Assembly (NCBI GenBank): GCA_023251835.1
Contig: JAHEXZ010000048.1
Location: forward strand, 1 to 40,293
Length of the DNA stretch: 40,293 nucleotides
Direction: 5' to 3'
Source: Bacteroidota bacterium
GTDB lineage: Bacteria; Bacteroidota; Bacteroidia; 2-12-FULL-35-15
Shown piece after piece: positions 9,750-17,674 of this stretch. The translations under genes and the position numbers were made by a program. Within the stretch, counting starts at the first letter, position 1; each line of letters begins with the position of its first letter. The notes below the pieces were generated by a model that made no database searches, was not told the origin of the DNA, and saw nothing but the letters and a program-made list of their open reading frames with translations.

Positions 9750-9857
9750 AAGCCCCTCTCTTAATCTCTCCCCTAAAGGGAGAGGTGTTAGTAAATAATT
9801 TATATGATTTTCAGCCACCACCTCCTCCTCCCCAATGGGGGAGGCTGGGAGGGGCTT
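9750..9857. repeat. GC-rich modular hairpin repeat with terminal inverted repeats
   Basis: A 108-nt block bounded by AAGCCCCTC at 9750-9758 and its exact complement at 9849-9857. Inside are two further hairpins: CTCTCCC/GGGAGAG near 9766-9784 and CCTCCCC/GGGGAGG near 9827-9844. It stands out from AT-rich surroundings and fills the gap between the HAD gene and the CCG gene. Its right end overlaps the HAD stop codon. Similar blocks occur at 28766-28887 and 32671-32702. Confidence 0.7.
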
Positions 9858-10290
9858 ATTTTTTAAAAACCTCGATAGTAACTTCTTTCAGTACCAAATC
9901 AGTAAACCGGCCTTCATAACGGGTTGCGCGCACCATATGATTATCAATCCAGTGATAATTTCCACCTCGTGGTTTTCCTAATAATAAGCCATGATATTTA
10001 AAACCATTATCAGCCAGCCACTTTTCAGTAACGGCTCTGTGTGCTTCAGTACGTGATGTAAAAAAGGTAATGATATGGCCTTCATCATACCATTTATTCA
10101 ATATTACCAAAGCATCAGGATATACCGCAGCCGTTGCCATACGCTCTGGCTGCTCATTAGGAATATCGTCACAGATAGTTCCATCAATATCAATTAAATA
10201 GTTCTTAATGTGTGATGGTAGTATCGGACTAATTGCTTTACCGTTTTCTTCTTTTTGTATTAAGTTCATATAAATTGCATTTCTACTCAT
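9856..10290 (-). CDS. Small HAD-superfamily phosphatase-like protein
   Basis: 144 residues. Motif I is IDIDGT, with nucleophile D34 and D36. Motif II is FFTSR, and GxxKPRGGN-like and WIDNH segments follow. Close homologs in Bacteroidota carry the label phosphoheptose isomerase, which the sequence does not support; a HAD hydrolase is the safer call. The start at 10290 overlaps the last 8 nt of the upstream 4Fe-4S gene, suggesting translational coupling. A later ATG at 10269 would still keep the HAD core. The stop codon lies in the edge of a GC-rich repeat. Why a phosphatase sits between two Fe-S subunit genes is unknown. Confidence 0.82.
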   Translation of the reverse strand: MSRNAIYMNLIQKEENGKAISPILPSHIKNYLIDIDGTICDDIPNEQPERMATAAVYPDALVILNKWYDEGHIITFFTSRTEAHRAVTEKWLADNGFKYHGLLLGKPRGGNYHWIDNHMVRATRYEGRFTDLVLKEVTIEVFKK

Positions 10291-11605
10291 TTTTCCAGTT
10301 TAATCTGTCTGCCTGTGAAAACTGCCATGGAGCACCATTGTTTTCAATATTTGTGAACACTCCGTTTAACTCTGTTGGAGCAGCACTTTGCTCCATCACA
10401 ATATACCTGCGCATATCCATAATGATACTTAAAGGATCAATATTTACGGGACATGCCTGTACACAGGCATTGCAGGAAGTACATGCCCACAGTTCTTCAG
10501 TAGTAATATAGTCGCCAAGCAATGATTTCCCATCTTCTTTAAAAGTTCCGTTGGCATCTATATTCTTTCCAATGTCTTCCAGCCTGTCACGTGTACTCAT
10601 CATGATTTTACGTGGTGACAATAACTTACCTGTAATGTTAGCAGGGCACTCAGAGGTGCATCGTCCACACTCCGTACAACTGTATGCATCCAGCAATTGT
10701 TTCCAGGTAAGGTCTGTAACGTCTTTTGCACCAAAGCGCATCGGTTGATCCGGGTTAGCTGGTGGCGGGGTAAATGAAGGATCCATTATGGCCTTTACTT
10801 CATTGGTTACCGATTCCAGATTTGTAAATTTCCCAAATGGGTTAAGGTTAGAATAATACACGTTTGGAAATGCAAGTACAATATGAAAATGTTTTGAATA
10901 GGGTAAATAATTTAAAAAACCAAAAACCATTAAAATGTGTCCCCACCATCCAATACGTTCAACAATATGAAGAGCATGTTCGTTTAACCCTCCAAACAAA
11001 ACAGGAGCAATTTTATTACTTATTGCAAATCCAAAGGTTCCGTCTCCCAAGTCCTTTGCATGTGATAAACCACGTGAATACAGTATTTCATCAGCACCGT
11101 TCATCATAAAAATGAAACAAATTAAAGTAAACTCTGCAATTAAAATCATATTGGCATCCAATTTAGGCCAGCCATTCAGTTCATTCTTCACCAATCTTGG
11201 AACTTTCAGCAAATTCCTTCTTGATAAAAAAGCTATGGTTCCAATAAATGCCAATACAGATAATATTTCAATAAAACTTACAATGAATGTATAAAAACCT
11301 CCGAGTGATGGACGAAAAACACGATGAGTGCCCGAAATTCCGTCACAAATTATTTCAATCAGCTCAATTTGTGTGATAACAAAAGCAGTATACAGGAACA
11401 AATGCAGAATTGCAGGAATTGGTTTGTCAAACATCTTTTTCTGGCCTAAAGCAACAAGAGTAGTTACTTTCAGGCGTTCCCCGGGTTGATCATTGCGGTC
11501 AAGTTCCTTTCCTAAACGAATATTACGAATAACCTTGCGGACATTAATTGTAAAAAATATTGTTCCTGCAATAAATAATAAAATAAAAATTATACTTGCT
11601 ACCAT
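10283..11605 (-). CDS. Membrane-anchored 4Fe-4S dicluster protein (HdrE/HdrC-like)
   Basis: 440 residues. The N-terminal ~245 residues hold about five or six membrane segments of the NarI/HdrE cytochrome-like type, with His residues in or near them (HLFLYTAF, WWGHILMVFGF) that could bind heme. The C-terminal half carries two 4Fe-4S motifs: C310-x2-C313-x2-C316-x3-C320-P and C375-x2-C378-x2-C381-x3-C385-P. It should take electrons from the partner CCG-domain protein and deliver them to the quinone pool, or the reverse. ATG at 11605. It heads a likely operon with the HAD, CCG and conserved unknown genes. A short direct repeat lies just upstream. Confidence 0.88.
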   Translation of the reverse strand: MVASIIFILLFIAGTIFFTINVRKVIRNIRLGKELDRNDQPGERLKVTTLVALGQKKMFDKPIPAILHLFLYTAFVITQIELIEIICDGISGTHRVFRPSLGGFYTFIVSFIEILSVLAFIGTIAFLSRRNLLKVPRLVKNELNGWPKLDANMILIAEFTLICFIFMMNGADEILYSRGLSHAKDLGDGTFGFAISNKIAPVLFGGLNEHALHIVERIGWWGHILMVFGFLNYLPYSKHFHIVLAFPNVYYSNLNPFGKFTNLESVTNEVKAIMDPSFTPPPANPDQPMRFGAKDVTDLTWKQLLDAYSCTECGRCTSECPANITGKLLSPRKIMMSTRDRLEDIGKNIDANGTFKEDGKSLLGDYITTEELWACTSCNACVQACPVNIDPLSIIMDMRRYIVMEQSAAPTELNGVFTNIENNGAPWQFSQADRLNWKNE

Positions 11606-11609
11606 ACTA

Positions 11610-11640
11610 TACGAATTACGAATTTTAACGAATTACAAAT
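11610..11640. repeat. TACGAATTACGAAT repeat, copy 1
   Basis: 31 nt made of near-direct repeats of CGAATTACGAAT. It matches 16825-16855 at 27 of 31 positions. It occupies the leader of the membrane 4Fe-4S gene. Confidence 0.65.
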
Positions 11641-11651
11641 AGTTAATTTGC

Positions 11652-12629
11652 TTACTCTTTGGGTTTATTTTTGTCTTTGCGTCCAAATACCGATACACGC
11701 ACGTAACGTTCGGGATTAATCCTCAAATCAAGTAAAAGTTTATCCAGGTCGGCTGCAGATTTATCCAGTTTTCGGTATAGGCTGTCATTATTAATTAACA
11801 TCCCCATAGTACCTTCACCTCTGTTAATTTTATTCATGATGCTGGAGGCCTGGGATAAAGCAGCGTCTGCATTATTAATTGCAGAAGTAAGATTGGATTT
11901 TGCTATTGAATCACTAATATTTGAAAAATTATTAATAGCATTGCCCAGTTTATCACTGTTACTTGCCAGAGTACCTGTAAGCACATTTATTTTGGTTAAG
12001 ATGCTTGATATTTTCACTCTTTCATTTAACACAAGCGTATCTAAACGATAGGATGTTGTTTCAAGTGAAGTAAGGGCAAATTTTATACTTTCAAAACTTT
12101 TAGCAAGGTTTTGACGGGTGTTGGCATCAAAAACCTGCTGAACAACAACCATTACAGAGTCAATAGAAGCTATCAGCCCTTCTGCCTTTCTTTGCAAGGG
12201 AGCAATTGCTTTATTTACGGATTGTTTCAGATTATCTTCCTGGGCCGACCATAATGTATCTCCATCTTCTGCATATTCCCTGGAAGTACCCATAACAAGC
12301 TGTATAGCTTTTGAACCAAGTATGTCAGAACTAATCACTTTAGCAATTGAATTTTTAGGCACTTTCAATTCATCTTCCAAAAGCAAAGAAATAATTACGC
12401 GGTGAGTAGTATCTTTTGCCAGTTCTATATCACCCACCATCCCAACTTTATAACCATTTATCATCAAGGGATTTGCTTCAACCAATCCGTCAATATCATT
12501 GTATACAGCATAAAACTTGCGTTGGTGCGAAAATAAATTTTTACCCTTAAGAAAATTAAAACCATAAATAAAAAAGCCAATTGCAATGAGAGCGACTATT
12601 CCTACTTTGACTTCTTTTGTTATTTTCAC
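11652..12629 (-). CDS. MCE/MlaD-family lipid transport protein
   Basis: 325 residues beginning with GTG at 12629, supported by AGGAG 7 nt upstream (rare in this window). A single N-terminal anchor (residues ~9-27, VGIVALIAIGFFIYGFNFL) is followed by an MCE domain at ~38-118 (VYNDIDGLVEANPLMINGYKVG, SSDILGSKAIQLVMG). A long helical, probably coiled-coil stretch runs to ~290. MCE proteins form hexameric rings that move phospholipids between membranes, usually with MlaE and MlaF partners; none is seen here. The gene lies downstream of the amidase, across a 116-nt gap with its own possible promoter, so it fits an envelope-maintenance cluster. Whether it acts in import or export cannot be told. 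Confidence 0.88.
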   Translation of the reverse strand: MKITKEVKVGIVALIAIGFFIYGFNFLKGKNLFSHQRKFYAVYNDIDGLVEANPLMINGYKVGMVGDIELAKDTTHRVIISLLLEDELKVPKNSIAKVISSDILGSKAIQLVMGTSREYAEDGDTLWSAQEDNLKQSVNKAIAPLQRKAEGLIASIDSVMVVVQQVFDANTRQNLAKSFESIKFALTSLETTSYRLDTLVLNERVKISSILTKINVLTGTLASNSDKLGNAINNFSNISDSIAKSNLTSAINNADAALSQASSIMNKINRGEGTMGMLINNDSLYRKLDKSAADLDKLLLDLRINPERYVRVSVFGRKDKNKPKE

Positions 12630-12654
12630 GTGGATCTCCTAATTCAATAATTGA

Positions 12655-12662
12655 CAAATTTA
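12655..12662 (-). promoter_or_regulatory. Possible -7 element for the MCE gene
   Basis: TAAATTTG on the minus strand matches TAnnTTTG. No -33 TTG is found at normal spacing. The leader would be about 20 nt and hold the AGGAG ribosome-binding site. Confidence 0.4.
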
Positions 12663-12745
12663 ATGAAATATTGGAATTAAAATAAAATTCTTAAAAGGTT
12701 AGGTGAGGCGGAGAACTGATTACTGGTAGTTTTGCCGTTTCTTAT

Positions 12746-14068
12746 TTATTTAAGGGGAATCCTTTTACCATCCTGAACAGCAACAACAAAAGCATCTTTA
12801 AAACCACTTTTTCTCAATGCATTTTGTAATTCAACAGCTTCTTGTTTCTTTGAAAATCCTCCTGCTGTGTATTTATAAACCCCATTATCCATGTATTCAC
12901 CGGGGTTTTGTATATTTTTAAATTTATCTGAATTTAACGGAATTTTTTTATCCGATGATAATAACTGAACCTTATAAATAATGGCTGATTTTATTGCTCC
13001 TTTTGAATTTTTATTATCATTTTTTAATGCCACATCAGTTAATTTGATTTCATCATTTATTTTCTTTTCTTCAACAGATTTTTGTTGAACTTTGTGCTGC
13101 TCTGTTATTTGTTCATTGTTGTTGTTTGACATCTTTAAAACTGTATCTGCGTTCTCAGTTTTAACCACAGTTCTTTGTTTTTCAATTCCCAAAGAATCTT
13201 CCTTTGTTATTTTATAGGGTTCACGTTTTTCAATCACATCATCATATTTTTTTACATTCCCCTCTATTTCATCTTTATAATCGCGAAACGCCCTAAAAAG
13301 GCTCAAGGCCACATAATCCTGCCCCTTTTCTGAACCCAGGAACTGTTCTTCCTCAAGATTAGTAAGATACCCTATTTCCGTGAGCACACTTGGCATATAA
13401 GTACGCCATAGTACCCAAAGGCTGGCACGCTTAACTCCTTTATCAACTCTGGATGCATGTTTACTATATTGTTGCTGGGTTTTAGAGGCAAAACTTAGAC
13501 TCTGGTCCAGATATGTGTCGGCAAACATGCTCATTATAATATACGACTCGTCTGAGTTCGGGTCGAAACCATCGTATTTTTGAACATAATTATCTTCAAG
13601 CAAAATAGCCGAGTTTTCACGCTTGGCAATATCCAGTTTCCCTTTTTCATTTTTTATACCCATTACGTATGTTTCAGCCCCACACACATGATCACGACAT
13701 ATATCTTTTTTTAGTTTCTTATCTCTGGCACATGCAGAGTTGCAATGGATAGAAATAAATAAATCTGCTTTCGCCCTATTGGCAATTTCGGCACGTTCCT
13801 GTAACTCCACGAATATATCAGTATTACGTGTATAAACCACTTTTACATCTTTCAGGTTATCTTCTATGTATTTGCCCAGTTTAAGTGCTACAGCAAGAGC
13901 AACATCTTTTTCCTTATACTTATTGCCGTGACAGCCAGGGTCTTTACCTCCATGCCCTGCATCAATTACAATTACTTTAACCCCAAATACTGGCTCAATA
14001 TTTGGGGAAAAAGCACTTAAAATGAAAGTGAATGATAAAAGAAAGGATATGTAACACAACTTTTTCAC
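12746..14068 (-). CDS. N-acetylmuramoyl-L-alanine amidase (Amidase_3) with C-terminal SPOR-like domain
   Basis: The frame begins with TTG at 14083, but the GTG at 14068 gives a typical exported start (MKKLCYISFLLSFTFILSAF), so I prefer it; 440 residues. The catalytic domain shows the zinc ligands His in VIDAGHGGKDPG, Glu in YKEKDVALA and His in LFISIHCNSA, plus the catalytic Glu in LTEIGYLTN. A charged linker leads to a C-terminal SPOR-like region (YKVQLLSS ... YKYTAGGFSKKQEA ... DAFVVAVQDGKRI), which in this class binds denuded glycan strands at the septum. The enzyme cleaves the amide bond between muramic acid and L-alanine in the periplasm. It is divergent from lptD. Confidence 0.92.
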   Translation of the reverse strand: MKKLCYISFLLSFTFILSAFSPNIEPVFGVKVIVIDAGHGGKDPGCHGNKYKEKDVALAVALKLGKYIEDNLKDVKVVYTRNTDIFVELQERAEIANRAKADLFISIHCNSACARDKKLKKDICRDHVCGAETYVMGIKNEKGKLDIAKRENSAILLEDNYVQKYDGFDPNSDESYIIMSMFADTYLDQSLSFASKTQQQYSKHASRVDKGVKRASLWVLWRTYMPSVLTEIGYLTNLEEEQFLGSEKGQDYVALSLFRAFRDYKDEIEGNVKKYDDVIEKREPYKITKEDSLGIEKQRTVVKTENADTVLKMSNNNNEQITEQHKVQQKSVEEKKINDEIKLTDVALKNDNKNSKGAIKSAIIYKVQLLSSDKKIPLNSDKFKNIQNPGEYMDNGVYKYTAGGFSKKQEAVELQNALRKSGFKDAFVVAVQDGKRIPLK

Positions 14069-14130
14069 CGGGTAATTCACCAAATTTTTACACGTAAGTT
14101 ACTTTTTCTATTTTAGAAAAGAGGTTCAAA

Positions 14131-14160
14131 TTGTAAACTCTATTTTTTTAGTTAGTTTTG
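14131..14160 (+). promoter_or_regulatory. Consensus Bacteroidota promoter for lptD
   Basis: TTG at 14131-14133, a 19-nt spacer, then TAGTTTTG at 14153-14160, a full match to TTG-N19-TAnnTTTG. Transcription should begin near 14166, which rules out the TTG at 14158 as start codon and favours the TTG at 14197. It lies in the gap between divergent lptD and amidase genes. Confidence 0.65.
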
Positions 14161-14196
14161 AACTTTGATTTATATAACACAAAAATAGTTCTAAAA

Positions 14197-16821
14197 TTGC
14201 AGAGATTTTTTTTAAAAGTATTTTTTTTCCTCGTTTGTTTGTTAATAACTGCAATAAGCTTTACAGCTTATTCTGCTCATCCCGAAGTGAGACGTTATCG
14301 GTCTATCGAATCAACATCTGACCTATTAATAAACAATTTAACCACAACGATAAAAAGCTCTTTAAAAGATAAATCTTATATCATCACAGATACTATTATT
14401 GCTCCAGCCCAGGATAATTCTTCTTTAAAAAACAAAATAACATATAGTGCAACAGACTCTATGGTATTTGATATGGTTAATCAAAAAGTATACCTATATA
14501 ACAATGCTATTGTTGTATATGAAGACATGAAACTTGAGGCTGGTTATATAGAGCTTGATTTTGGTAAAAATATATTATTCTCAAGAGGAGTACAGGATAG
14601 TGCGGGGAGCAGTATTCAGAAACCCATTTCGACCCAAAACGGAGAAAAATTCAATGCCGGAGAAATAACCTATAATTTTAAAACCAAAAAAGGAAAAATT
14701 AAAGATGTAATCACCCAACAAGGTGATGGCTATATTCACGGGCGAAACATAAAAAAGGATAGCAGTAATGTTTATTATGTTGCTGACGGGAAATACACAA
14801 CTTGTGATATGGAGCATCCACATTATTATATAGAAGCCAATAAAATTAAAGTTATACCTAACGACAAAATCATTACAGGGCCTGCAGAGTTATATATAGC
14901 TGATGTTCCAACCCCTCTGCTACTTCCATTTGGATATTTCCCCAACAGAAAAGGCAGGGCATCAGGTATACTTTTGCCAACTTACGGTGAATCCAACCAA
15001 TGGGGATTTTTTTTAAAGGATGGAGGTTTTTATTTTGGAACAAATGAATATGTTGATCTTGCATTACGTGGTGATGTATATTCTAACGGGAGTTATGGTA
15101 TTCAGGCTGCCAGCAATTATAATAACCGCTACCATTACAACGGCATCTTAAATTTTAAGTATTCCCAGATCATTGATGGCGACCGCGAGTTACCAAATTC
15201 TACCCGAAATAACGTATTTTCTTTACAATGGAATCATGTTCAGGACCCAAAAGCAAATCCTAACAGACGTTTCTCCGCAAATGTGAATGCCGGGAGCAGT
15301 TCCTTCAACAAATATAATGGCAATGTTACCGGGAGTTATTTAACCAATACATTGCAATCCAATATATCATTCTCCAAAGTTTTTGCTGGAACCCCTTTTA
15401 ACTTCTCAGCTAACGCCAGACACAGCCAAAATACCATTACAAAAAAGGTAGACATCAGTTTGCCGGAACTTGCATTAACAATGAGTAGAATTTATCCTTT
15501 TAAAAATAATACTCGTGTTGGTAATAAATGGTACGACAAGATAGGAATAAGCGCAACTGCAAATGCCCGTAACGAAATCAATAGTTATGATTCACTACTT
15601 TTTAGCAAAACTACAGTAAATCAGATGAGAAATGGCGTTGAATTCAGAGTTCCAATAAGCACATCCATGAACGTATTGAAATATTTTACTTTTACCCCAA
15701 CAATTTCAGCACGCAGTGCCATTTATCGTCAAATCATCCTTAAACATTATGATAACGCCAATGACAGAATAATTATTGATACTGTCAATAGTATCAAAAT
15801 GGCCAGTGATTATAGTATTCAAGGAGCATTAAGTACACGTTTATATGGAGATTATTTTTTCCGCATCAAACGTTTAAAACAAATTCGTCATGTTGCCACC
15901 CCATCACTTACAGCAAGTTATCGTCCTGATTTTAGTGAAAGCCAGTATGGATACTATAGAAGTGTACAAATAGATAGTACCGGAAAAACCCGGCAATACT
16001 CAATATTTCAAAATGGTATTTATGGTTCCCCTGCTTCCGGGCCTAATGGTATTGTTGCATTTGGCATAAATAACACGTTAGAAGGAAAAATCAGGCAAAA
16101 AACAGATTCTGGATCGGTTGATAAAAAAGTATCACTAATTGATAATTTGAGTGCTTCGGTTTCCTACAACATTGTTGCAAAAAATTATAAATGGTCTAAT
16201 ATTAACTTAAACGGCCGTACCAAACTTTTTAAAAAGCTTGATGTAAATACAATTGCTTCAATAGATCCGTATCAACTTGACTCTGCCGGCCATAAAGTAG
16301 AACGTTTTGAATGGAACAATAAACGAATAGGCCGGTTAACATCTGCAACACTTTCATTAGGTACAAGCCTGCGTGGTCAGGATAATACAAAAGCGAATAG
16401 CAATAATACAGGAACAAATACTACCAAATCAGGTGGCTCACCTTACGACCTCGACTACCTTAATACACATCCTGACGCTTATGTAGATTTTAATATCCCA
16501 TGGAATCTGAATGCTTATTACAATCTAAATTACAGCAAACCTGATACAACTAAGATTATTACACAAACCATGACTTTCAATGGTAATTTATTTCTTACCA
16601 AAAACTGGGAATTTGGCGTTACCTCAGGATATGATTTCACCAATAAGCAGGTTACTGTTACCTCTATTAATATACACCGAAATTTGCATTGCTGGGAAAT
16701 GAATTTTACATGGGTACCATTTGGATTCCGTCAAAGTTTTATGCTGAACATAAATGTAAAATCTTCAACGCTAAAGGATCTGAAATTGACCAGAAAAAAA
16801 GATTGGTATGATTATCAATAA
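14197..16821 (+). CDS. lptD: LPS-assembly outer membrane protein LptD
   Basis: 874 residues from a TTG at 14197, preferred because it lies ~30 nt past a consensus promoter and gives a compact signal peptide (MQRFFLKVFFFLVCLLITA). No ATG occurs before 14461. An N-terminal OstA-type beta-jellyroll region (YSATDSMVFDMVNQKVYLYN, YNFKTKKGKIKDV, ADGKYTTCD) leads into a large beta-barrel starting at PLLLPFGYFPNRKGRASGIL and ending in aromatic-rich strands. In the outer membrane LptD, with lipoprotein LptE, places lipopolysaccharide in the outer leaflet. It is about as long as other Bacteroidota LptD proteins. Divergent from the amidase and followed by ridA, an order I know from other Bacteroidota. 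Confidence 0.9.
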   Translation: MQRFFLKVFFFLVCLLITAISFTAYSAHPEVRRYRSIESTSDLLINNLTTTIKSSLKDKSYIITDTIIAPAQDNSSLKNKITYSATDSMVFDMVNQKVYLYNNAIVVYEDMKLEAGYIELDFGKNILFSRGVQDSAGSSIQKPISTQNGEKFNAGEITYNFKTKKGKIKDVITQQGDGYIHGRNIKKDSSNVYYVADGKYTTCDMEHPHYYIEANKIKVIPNDKIITGPAELYIADVPTPLLLPFGYFPNRKGRASGILLPTYGESNQWGFFLKDGGFYFGTNEYVDLALRGDVYSNGSYGIQAASNYNNRYHYNGILNFKYSQIIDGDRELPNSTRNNVFSLQWNHVQDPKANPNRRFSANVNAGSSSFNKYNGNVTGSYLTNTLQSNISFSKVFAGTPFNFSANARHSQNTITKKVDISLPELALTMSRIYPFKNNTRVGNKWYDKIGISATANARNEINSYDSLLFSKTTVNQMRNGVEFRVPISTSMNVLKYFTFTPTISARSAIYRQIILKHYDNANDRIIIDTVNSIKMASDYSIQGALSTRLYGDYFFRIKRLKQIRHVATPSLTASYRPDFSESQYGYYRSVQIDSTGKTRQYSIFQNGIYGSPASGPNGIVAFGINNTLEGKIRQKTDSGSVDKKVSLIDNLSASVSYNIVAKNYKWSNINLNGRTKLFKKLDVNTIASIDPYQLDSAGHKVERFEWNNKRIGRLTSATLSLGTSLRGQDNTKANSNNTGTNTTKSGGSPYDLDYLNTHPDAYVDFNIPWNLNAYYNLNYSKPDTTKIITQTMTFNGNLFLTKNWEFGVTSGYDFTNKQVTVTSINIHRNLHCWEMNFTWVPFGFRQSFMLNINVKSSTLKDLKLTRKKDWYDYQ

Positions 16822-16824
16822 CTC

Positions 16825-16855
16825 TACGAATTACGAATATTTCCGAATTACGAAT
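16825..16855. repeat. TACGAATTACGAAT repeat, copy 2
   Basis: Matches 11610-11640 at 27 of 31 positions. An inverted partial copy (GAATTCGTAATC) lies near 16918, so the lptD-ridA gap may hold one decayed element of about 100 nt. Confidence 0.6.
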
Positions 16856-16872
16856 CCGAGTAAACTAAATTG

Positions 16873-16880
16873 TATATTTG
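16873..16880 (+). promoter_or_regulatory. Possible -7 element for ridA
   Basis: TATATTTG matches TAnnTTTG, 56 nt before the ridA ATG. No clear -33 element is seen. Confidence 0.4.
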
Positions 16881-16935
16881 AGAAATATATTCTCTACCTA
16901 TAACAAGTAAAAGTAAGAATTCGTAATCACTTGGC

Positions 16936-17313
16936 ATGAAAACAATTATCACATCAAAAAATGCACCTGCACCCATTGGCCCATATAGCCATGGGGTATT
17001 AAATGGGAATATGCTGTTTATAAGCGGACAGGTTGCTAAAAACCCGGTTTCAGGAGAACTAATTCTTAGTGATATTAAAGCTGAAACCAAGCAGGTAATG
17101 GAAAACCTGAAAGGCATTTTAAATGATGCCGGGATGGATTTTACAAACGTATGTAAAACCACTATTTTCCTTAGTAACATGAATGACTTTAGTTCAGTAA
17201 ATGAAATATATGGGTCTTACTTCTCAGGCAATTATCCTGCACGGGAAACGGTACAGGTTTCAAAGCTGCCATTGAATGTAAATGTTGAAATAAGTGTGAT
17301 TGCGATGAAATAA
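16936..17313 (+). CDS. ridA: RidA family enamine/imine deaminase
   Basis: 125 residues, the family's usual length. Family motifs are APAPIGPYSHGV near the start, LFISGQVAKNP, TTIFLSNMNDF, NYPARETVQV with the conserved substrate-binding Arg at 103, and VEISVIAMK at the end with Glu119. RidA hydrolyses reactive 2-aminoacrylate and related enamines made by PLP enzymes, giving the 2-oxoacid and ammonia, in the cytoplasm as a trimer. The ATG at 16936 fits the conserved N-terminus. It follows lptD after 114 nt with its own possible promoter, so co-transcription is uncertain. Confidence 0.94.
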   Translation: MKTIITSKNAPAPIGPYSHGVLNGNMLFISGQVAKNPVSGELILSDIKAETKQVMENLKGILNDAGMDFTNVCKTTIFLSNMNDFSSVNEIYGSYFSGNYPARETVQVSKLPLNVNVEISVIAMK

Positions 17314-17329
17314 AGTATCAGAAATATAC

Positions 17330-17566
17330 TTACCCTTTCTTTGGAGGCATTGGCCCTCGTTTGTAGATAATCAATCCATTCAGAAAGTTTCGTAAAAGTT
17401 GGTCGCCACACTCTTTGTAGTTGGGATGCGTTGGATTACGGAAAAGCGCATTTAATTCACTTTTGGAAATTTCAAAATCAGCAAGTTTAAGTATCTTTAT
17501 GATATCTTCATCCTTAAGCTGAAGCGCTACACGTAATTTTTTTAAAATATCATTATTAGTTAACAT
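17330..17566 (-). CDS. Single-repeat DUF1456 (YehS-like) protein
   Basis: 78 residues. The pattern NNDILKKLRVALQLKDEDIIKIL, then ADFEISKSELNALFRNPTHPNYKECGDQLLRNFLNGLI and a basic tail (YKRGPMPPKKG), matches the DUF1456 repeat. E. coli YehS has two such repeats in ~156 residues; this protein has one and a lysine-rich end. Function unknown. The stop at 17330 is 16 nt past the ridA stop on the other strand. ATG at 17566. Confidence 0.85.
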   Translation of the reverse strand: MLTNNDILKKLRVALQLKDEDIIKILKLADFEISKSELNALFRNPTHPNYKECGDQLLRNFLNGLIIYKRGPMPPKKG

Positions 17567-17674
17567 GCCGAAGTGTTGAGTAGCTGTAAATTTAAAAAAT
17601 AAAATTGGAACGGTTTATGCTAATACCCATAATATAATTAAAAAGATATTGTGTTTACTAAAAAATTTATTCAA

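Noticed and set aside
9856-10290. Phosphoheptose isomerase label for the HAD-like protein
   Set aside because: The DxDGT motif is that of a HAD hydrolase and no sugar-isomerase (SIS) domain is seen.
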